From Chloroflexota bacterium (GTDB taxonomy: Bacteria; Chloroflexota; Dehalococcoidia; Lucifugimonadales; UBA3495): a DNA stretch of 9,114 bases. The notes below the pieces were generated by a model. The model ran no database searches. It was given only the letters and a program-made list of their open reading frames with translations, and had not been told where the DNA came from. Within the stretch, counting starts at the first letter, position 1, and each line of letters begins with the position of its first letter. Both the position numbers and the translations under genes were made by a program. Shown here one piece after another: positions 5,329 through 9,114 of this stretch. The stretch lies in assembly GCA_028874675.1 (NCBI GenBank), contig JAPPJA010000396.1, positions 1 through 9,114 on the forward strand. Reading direction: 5' to 3'.

Positions 5329-5780
5329 CCAGGGCGCGGCGAAGAGGCGCAGACCTCAGGCGCAAGCTTGGGCTGACGGGCCGGGTGGACGCCGAGACCG
5401 TGGCAAATTTGCACGGGTTTGCGGTGCAGAGGCTGCCTTTGTTGATCCAAAAGGAGCTGGAGGTTGACGGGTACATCGGCATCGCCGACCGGCTGGGGCC
5501 GGAGGATACCCGCTGGTACATTGCCCACTCTCTCGGGCACAAGTTGATGCATCCGGGCAACCACCTGTGGGTATACCGGAACTCCATGCTGGGCTGCAAG
5601 TATGAGCGGGAAGCCAACGACTTTGCCCGTAACCTGCTCACCGACGACTGGGAAGCCATCAAAGAGGGCCTCACCTGTTCCCTGGAAGTGGCCCACTACT
5701 TCGGGGTGCCCGAGGAGTTTGTCCGCCTCCAGGCCCCGCTGGGGTTCCGGGGCCGGGCCGACGAAACGGTGGGTTCATAG
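5325..5780 (+). CDS. ImmA/IrrE-like metallopeptidase family protein with altered active site
   Basis: A 151-residue protein of the COG2856/DUF955 (ImmA/IrrE) family, whose active members cleave the partner XRE repressor to release element genes. The family signature is clear: residues 66-76 read IAHSLGHKLMH, and the third zinc-ligand region reads YEREANDFARNLL at 93-105. H68 and H72 are the expected zinc ligands, but the catalytic Glu of HExxH is Ser69 (HSLGH). Peptidase activity by the standard mechanism is therefore doubtful. The protein may act by binding, or a different residue may serve. ATG 5325 overlaps the stop of the XRE gene, which is the basis for choosing it. An in-frame extension upstream to 5082 is a shadow of the XRE gene. 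Confidence 0.85.
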   Translation: MTRARRRGADLRRKLGLTGRVDAETVANLHGFAVQRLPLLIQKELEVDGYIGIADRLGPEDTRWYIAHSLGHKLMHPGNHLWVYRNSMLGCKYEREANDFARNLLTDDWEAIKEGLTCSLEVAHYFGVPEEFVRLQAPLGFRGRADETVGS

Positions 5781-5828
5781 CTGAAATTTTCCAGCCCCGA
5801 AGGGATCGCCTGAACTCGGCAAAACAGC

Positions 5829-5867
5829 GGTCAACCCTTTGACCAACCAAGTCTATCTCGTTTTTTT
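5829..5867 (+). terminator. Possible terminator after the XRE/ImmA pair
   Basis: GGTCAA (5829-5834) and TTGACC (5839-5844) form a 6-bp stem with loop CCCT, about 50 bp past the stop. A run of seven T lies at 5861-5867, some 16 nt after the stem rather than directly against it, so intrinsic termination is uncertain. Confidence 0.35.
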
Positions 5868-6294
5868 AACAGGTCCACTACCGGCCAAAATAGCCCACAT
5901 TCCGGCTATCTATATCAAAGGTCTGGGCCCGCCGAAAGACATTTGGCTATGTCCGTGGTCAAATCGAAAGCATGTCTGATCCAACAACCCTGGTCAGCCG
6001 GGGAGGATTAGGCGGCCCATCCCAGTTTCACCGGCGATCCGGAAGCCGGAACAGATGTCTCCCCTTACCCGATACACCAGCGCGGGGCGCGTCCACCCAG
6101 CGTGGCGAAACCCTTTCGCCGTGATCCACGGGGCGCCGTGAACGTCCACTTGATAGCTTGCTGTTTTCTCCGAAGGACCGGTCCTGGAGCAAGTCATAAC
6201 CTCCATTGTGATTTACGTCTCTATGGTCCCGAGGGATAGGCGTACCGTGTTCGGGCGGGACCGTGCCGCCGAGTTGTCCGGTTTACCGCCTTAA
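5868..6294. other. Gene-poor stretch with possible remnants
   Basis: No confident gene is seen. A 6-bp stem (ATAGCC 5890-5895, GGCTAT 5904-5909) is present without a T-run. The only frame of note is the leftward one at 5994-6206. The stretch may be debris between the immunity module and the HARE-HTH remnant. Confidence 0.4.
5994..6206 (-). CDS. Doubtful small hypothetical protein
   Basis: A 70-codon frame whose middle (YQVDVHGAPWITAKGF, then HAGWTRPALVYRVRGD) has the mixed composition and aromatic spacing of real protein rather than random translation. ATG 6206 has no Shine-Dalgarno. An internal ATG four codons in has GGAGG only 2 nt before it. I do not recognise a family, and no promoter is evident. 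It could equally be a fragment of a lost gene. Confidence 0.2.
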   Translation of the reverse strand: MEVMTCSRTGPSEKTASYQVDVHGAPWITAKGFRHAGWTRPALVYRVRGDICSGFRIAGETGMGRLILPG

Positions 6295-6582
6295 GATTCT
6301 GCCACCGAAGAGGAGGAAGGAACTAAACCCAATTGCAAGCCGAGACCCCTAATAGTCGAGGAGATCCTTAAAGAGAATGGCAGCCCGATGCACATCTCGG
6401 ACATTGTGGTCGCCTTGACTCAGCGAGGGGTTGCTTTAGCAGGCCCCAGCGTAAAGACCGGTAATGGGACTGACGCACGAGCCTAACAAGTAAGGGGTAT
6501 ATTGAGGAAGTCAACAAAGAGGTTCCGAAACTTGGGCGACAATAATTGGTGGCTTGTGGATCTTCCTGCACCTACAGAGTAA
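6295..6582 (+). pseudogene. Broken HARE-HTH domain gene
   Basis: The plus-strand frame from 6295 reads through VEEILKENGSPMHISDIVVA, then LTQRGVALAGPSVKTGNGTD, meets TAA at 6484-6486, and continues in the same frame with KRFRNLGDNNWWLVDLPAPT before ending at TAA 6580-6582. The first part matches the opening helices of the HARE-HTH winged-helix domain (HB1, ASXL, restriction endonuclease HTH). The second part matches its closing strand, where a Gly/Asn turn precedes aromatic W and L. HARE-HTH domains are thought to bind DNA and occur in small bacterial proteins or fused to restriction enzymes. No ATG, GTG or TTG starts the open part before mid-domain, so the gene has lost both its start and its continuity. 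The single in-frame stop suggests fairly recent decay, or an assembly error at that codon. Confidence 0.6.
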
Positions 6583-6591
6583 TAGCAGAAA

Positions 6592-6630
6592 AGTGTATAC
6601 GCTTTGACTGGGTATCAAAGCGTATACACT
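6592..6630 (-). terminator. Intrinsic terminator of the 50-codon gene
   Basis: AGTGTATACGCTTTGA (6592-6607) and its perfect reverse complement (6615-6630) form a 16-bp stem with a 7-nt loop. Read leftward, TTTT follows immediately. It lies 23 bp past the stop of the small gene, where a terminator is expected. It may also stop rightward transcription coming through the HARE-HTH remnant. Confidence 0.75.
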
Positions 6631-6653
6631 CTTAGAACAGCTAACCTGTGGGG

Positions 6654-6806
6654 TTACTTGCGTGGTGAACTGGGAGGGTTGTTGCCCCGGTTACCGCCGG
6701 AAGGATTCCCGGTAGTGCTGGGAGCGTTGGCAGGGCGACCACCCTTGGAACCGCCGCCGGACTTGCCACCACCCCGGCCACCACGCATTGTAGCTGACTG
6801 AACCAT
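6654..6806 (-). CDS. Tiny Gly/Pro/Asn/Ser-rich basic protein, function unknown
   Basis: A 50-residue protein that begins MVQSATMRGGRGGGKSGGGS and ends GNNPPSSPRK. It has about 14 glycines, several Pro, Asn and Ser, and nine Lys/Arg with no acidic residue, so it is predicted to be disordered and strongly basic. There is no signal peptide, membrane segment or cysteine. The gene is convincing from its signals: AAGGAGG 6 nt before ATG 6806, a near-consensus promoter, and a strong terminator, forming a complete single-gene transcription unit. I recognise no family. An RNA- or DNA-binding peptide is a guess from charge and RGG-like composition. The IS3-family element lies just upstream of the promoter. 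The rightward frame at 6604-6801 is its shadow. Confidence 0.7.
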   Translation of the reverse strand: MVQSATMRGGRGGGKSGGGSKGGRPANAPSTTGNPSGGNRGNNPPSSPRK

Positions 6807-6836
6807 ATTTAGCCTCCTTAATGAAAATACCCATCC

Positions 6837-6864
6837 ATTATATAGGCTACCCCGATAAATGCAA
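6837..6864 (-). promoter_or_regulatory. Promoter of the 50-codon gene
   Basis: Read leftward, TTGCAT (6859-6864), a 16-bp spacer and a consensus TATAAT (6837-6842). The predicted start near 6830 gives a leader of about 24 nt containing the AAGGAGG site at 6813-6819. Confidence 0.75.
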
Positions 6865-6911
6865 CAGAACCCCCATTTCTAGCCTTGGTAAAAAGCCTAG
6901 CAGGTAAATTT

Positions 6912-6938
6912 TGAGGTGGACCCAAGAAACTGGACAGG
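6912..6938. repeat. IS3-family left inverted repeat
   Basis: It opens TGAGGTGGACCCAAG and ends TGGACAGG, matching the reverse complement of the right end at 20 of 27 positions. The TGA...TCA termini are typical of the family. Confidence 0.8.
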
Positions 6939-7001
6939 TAGCCAAGTGGGAATCCTGCTCCTAAACTGAGGGCAGCGACAGCTGTCGAGGAGGAGCGGGA
7001 A

Positions 7002-7306
7002 ATGTCCAGAGAGAGAGAAGAAAGCACACCCCGGCCTTCAAGGCCAAGGTTGCACTGGAGGCAATGAAGGGACAGCAGACGGTGGCCGAGTTGGCTGCCC
7101 GGTTCGAGGTTCACCCCAACCAGATTCAGACGTGGAAGAAGGCTCTGGCCGATGGGGCGGCCGCCATCTTTGAGCAAGGCAACGGGACCAGTAAGGACAA
7201 GGGTCAGAAGAGCAGGAACAACGACGCTCTGGTGGCCCGGCTGTACCAGCAGATCGGCCAGCTCAAGGTGGAGCGGGATTTCTTGGAGGAAAGGTCCGGT
7301 CCATGA
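7002..7306 (+). pseudogene. IS3-family orfA (HTH protein), frame broken near start
   Basis: OrfA binds the element ends with a helix-turn-helix and a leucine-zipper region. From 7022 the frame reads KHTPAFKAKVALEAMKGQQT, then VAELAARFEVHPNQIQTWKK, the standard OrfA HTH, and ends ...ERDFLEERSGP at 7304-7306. A well-placed start, ATG 7002 with AGGAGG 8 nt upstream, is in a different frame: one base appears to be missing within the purine run at about 7005-7021. The first in-frame ATG is 7064, which would remove the beginning of the HTH domain. A single-base error in a GA-rich run is the alternative explanation. Confidence 0.75.
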
Positions 7307-8225
7307 CGCTGGCACGGCGACGCGAGTTGGTGGACCGGCGACACCGGCGCCTGTCCATAGTGCGGCAGTGCCAACTGCTGGGCGTCAGCCGCTCCAGCCT
7401 CTACTATCGTCCCAAGGGGGCCTCACAGCAGGACCTGTCCCTTATGAGGGAACTGGACCGCCAGTACTTGGAGACGCCCTCTTACGGGTCCAAGCGGATG
7501 AAGGCCTCACTGGAACGGCAAGGCAAGCCGGTAAGCAGAAAGCGAGTGCAGCGGCTGACGCGGGTCATGGGGCTGCGGGCCATCTACCGACAGCCTCGCA
7601 CCAGCCAACCGGCGCCGGAGCAACGGGTCTATCCCTACCTCCTGCGGGGTGCCAGTATCACCCGGCCCAACCAAGTGTGGGCGGCAGACATCACCTATTT
7701 GCCCATGGCCCGGGGATTCCTGTACCTGGTGGCGGTCATGGACTGGCACAGCCGGTACGTGCTGGCTTGGCGGTTGTCCAACACCCTGGAAGCCGGCTTC
7801 TGTGCCGAGGCGCTGAGGGAGGCGTTGGGCCACGGAAGGCCGGAGGTGTTCAACACGGACCAGGGAAGCCAGTTCACCAGCCGGGAGTTCCCCAGGTGCT
7901 GGAGGACAGCGGGGTGAGGATCAGCATGGACGGGAAGGGGCGCTACGCTGACAACATCTTCGTGGAGCGGCTATGGCGGACGGTGAAGTACGAGGAGGTC
8001 TACCTGAAAGCCTACGGCAACGCCACTGAGGCCCGCCGGGAACTGGGAGAATACTTCCGGTTCTACAACAACCACAGGCCGCATCAAGCCTTGTGCTAAC
8101 GGACTCCGGCAGAGGTATTCCATGGAGAGCCTGTAGCAAAGGAGTCCAAAGAGAGGAGGTGTTCGGACCAACCGGTCTTGGTATCATACCAGGGAGTGCA
8201 GGAGTCCCACTTAATTGCGGCCTAA
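7303..8225 (+). pseudogene. IS3-family orfB transposase (DDE), frameshifted and interrupted
   Basis: The catalytic transposase subunit. Frame one (7303-7917, 204 codons) has the HTH_21-like segment (YGSKRMKASLERQGKPVSR), the first catalytic Asp in WAADITYLPM and the second in NTDQGSQFTS. At the CCCC run near 7890-7893 one base is missing. The sequence resumes in another frame as QVLEDSGVRISMDGKG, with the catalytic Glu in NIFVERLW and the usual YNNHRPHQAL. There, TAA at 8097-8099 replaces an expected codon before RTPAEVF, and the frame runs on to TAA 8223-8225. Intact, the protein would be about 307 residues, normal for OrfB. The ATG overlaps the orfA stop. Confidence 0.85.
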
Positions 8226-8226
8226 T

Positions 8227-8253
8227 CCTGTCCAACCAATGGGGTCCATCTCA
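8227..8253. repeat. IS3-family right inverted repeat
   Basis: It starts CCTGTCCA and ends GGGGTCCATCTCA, pairing with the left end. It lies just after the final in-frame stop of orfB, as expected. Confidence 0.75.
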
Positions 8254-8578
8254 CCTGGCCCATCATAAGCCAAGTCCGCTTGGCTAAGAATATCTTGCCC
8301 TATAAGAGCGAGAGTAGGATTGGCACGTGGTACACCGTCAAGAGCGGCAAAACACGCCCGCAATGTGAATTCCCTAGATGGCTCATTTCTGTTTGTCCGT
8401 AATTGAATGATGACATCGGCTGTTTGCCGTATTGGTTGATTCCGGTTAATGGACGATAGAAAGGCAGCGTGGCCCGGCTGAAACAAGGAAAGAGGAACCT
8501 TAGTCTAGTTGATTACTGTTATGTCTGCGCCGGTATCTATGACTCCAAATCCATTAGAACTGGCTTGATAAGGGTTGC
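8254..8578 (-). pseudogene. Retropepsin-like aspartyl protease, decayed
   Basis: Read leftward, one frame gives SNGFGVIDTGADITVIN, a TAG at 8505-8507, then TKVPLSLFQPGHAA and onward to LIGQDILSQADLAYDGPG. VIDTGAD is the catalytic Asp loop of single-domain retropepsin-like aspartyl proteases, and LIGxDIL...Y(D/N)GP is the conserved C-terminal motif of the bacterial family. The front is missing: upstream sequence belongs to an IS630 transposase, joined near 8575. The end is cut by the IS3-family right terminus at 8253. On the far side of that element, 6897-6911 leftward reads K-F-T-C-stop, which resembles the FT(L)-type ending of such proteins, although the frames join only if one base is allowed for. 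The gene is dead three ways. Confidence 0.7.
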
Positions 8579-8991
8579 ACCGTCTCGTGGGACAAAGACT
8601 CCACCACTCCCAGTTCCACCATCCGGTCTGCCAGCAGCCGCAGTTCCCAGTGGTCGTGCCCCTCTGGGGCTGGAGAGCAGGCCAGGGCAATTAGATGGGC
8701 CGTCACCCGCTGGTCCACCTTCCGGTAACGGTTGACCTGGTTGCGACGGTGTAAGGTCTCTGCCAGTCCCTCTTCGGCGAGACGCCGCTTGATGCGAAAC
8801 ACCGTCCGCTCCGTCACCTCCATTGCCGACGCCACTTGGGGAGCGGTCCATCCCTCGTCCAGCTTCAGCAGAACCCGGGCCCGGGTGTTGGCCTGGGCCG
8901 AGCTCCGGCCCGAGCGCACCACCTTCCGTAAATGTCTCTTTTCTTCCGATGTAAGCTTGACCTGATACTTCTCCTGAACCACGGTTGCCAC
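8554..8991 (-). pseudogene. IS630-family transposase, truncated N-terminal part
   Basis: The first 145 codons of an IS630-type transposase, read leftward. The helix-turn-helix region is clear: KYQVKLTSEEKRHLRKVV, then RARVLLKLDEGWTAPQVASA and TERTVFRIKRRLAEEGL. The linker NRYRKVDQRVTAHLIALACS, with WELRLLADRMVELGVVESLS, is highly typical. Recognisable sequence ends at SHETV; the following QPLSSQF belongs to the aspartyl protease remnant in another frame. The DDE catalytic half (some 200 residues) is absent, so it cannot transpose. It appears to start at GTG 8991; GTG 8982 is better placed after GAGG. Confidence 0.8.
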
Positions 8992-9114
8992 ACCTCACCC
9001 AACACGGCTTCTCTGGCGACCTTACCACCTCCCAGTCAACACTTGATAGGTCTGTAATTACCAGTTTGACCCACTACTAGTACTCGGTCAAGTCAGGAAT
9101 TTATGGGATAGAGG
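8992..9114. other. Window end upstream of the IS630 remnant
   Basis: No gene is seen. The outer end of the IS630 element should lie here or beyond. CTAGTACTCGGTCAAG near 9076-9091 is a candidate for that end, but without the other terminus it cannot be confirmed. Confidence 0.25.

Larger units (their letters stand above)
6912..8253 (+). mobile_element. IS3-family insertion sequence, inactivated
   Basis: A 1342-bp element bounded by terminal inverted repeats that match at 20 of 27 positions. The left end begins TGAGGTGGACCC (6912-6938); the right end finishes GGGTCCATCTCA (8227-8253). Both inner parts carry TGGACAGG. It has the usual orfA and orfB with an ATGA overlap. Both genes are broken: a frame loss near the start of orfA, and a frameshift plus nonsense codon in orfB. 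The flanks (TTT on the left, CCT on the right) show no 3- or 4-bp target duplication, consistent with an old insertion or rearranged ends. Confidence 0.85.

Noticed and set aside
6604..6801. 65-codon Pro-rich rightward frame
   Set aside because: It is antisense to the 50-codon gene, whose promoter, ribosome binding site and terminator all point left.
6818..7315. 165-codon leftward frame
   Set aside because: It crosses the IS3-family terminus and lies opposite orfA; no domain is seen.
1..9114. CRISPR arrays, tRNA or rRNA genes, phage structural or conjugation genes
   Set aside because: Looked for and not found. No regularly spaced repeats and no tRNA other than the tRNA-like domain of ssrA were seen.

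Overview
The window looks like a GC-rich bacterial chromosome segment in which an integrated, partly decayed mobile element sits next to the tmRNA gene. Gene style (compact MetE-core enzyme, HARE-HTH remnant, retropepsin-like protease remnant, small XRE regulators) suggests Chloroflexota (Dehalococcoidia/SAR202-like), but this is an impression from protein style, not a demonstrated placement.

Layout. (1) 1-1718, host side: a leftward cobalamin-independent methionine-synthase-like gene with its own -10 box and strong ribosome binding site, flanked by an inverted repeat, a perfect 22-nt palindrome and a short tandem repeat. (2) 1719-2071: ssrA (tmRNA), with promoter, tag reading frame ending in ...FALAA, and a full tRNA-like domain. 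(3) 2021-3622: a leftward large serine recombinase whose last 16 codons are read from the strand opposite the 3' end of ssrA. This marks ssrA as the probable integration site. A 59-codon gene sits just upstream and overlaps it. (4) 3964-4796: a leftward run of three small helix-turn-helix genes, nearly abutting. (5) 4797-4959: a divergent control region with overlapping opposed promoters, a near-palindromic operator candidate and hairpins over a ribosome binding site. (6) 4960-5780: a rightward XRE repressor and an ImmA/IrrE-like protein, coupled by an ATGA overlap. Parts 3 to 6 resemble the integration and immunity control module of an integrative element or prophage. (7) 5781-6583: mostly non-coding, ending in a broken HARE-HTH domain gene. 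(8) 6592-6864: a tiny leftward gene of 50 codons, Gly/Pro/Asn/Ser-rich, with a textbook promoter, Shine-Dalgarno and intrinsic terminator. (9) 6897-8991: a nest of insertions. An IS3-family element with damaged orfA and orfB sits in or at the end of a decayed retropepsin-like aspartyl protease gene, whose front is joined to a truncated IS630-family transposase.

How the parts fit. The XRE/ImmA pair probably controls the opposing leftward HTH genes and, directly or indirectly, the recombinase, as in ImmR/ImmA-type switches. No second att copy or transfer gene was found, so the far end of the element is probably outside the window or has been lost. The least explained items are the three-HTH operon, the substituted active site in the ImmA-like protein, and the self-contained 50-codon gene.
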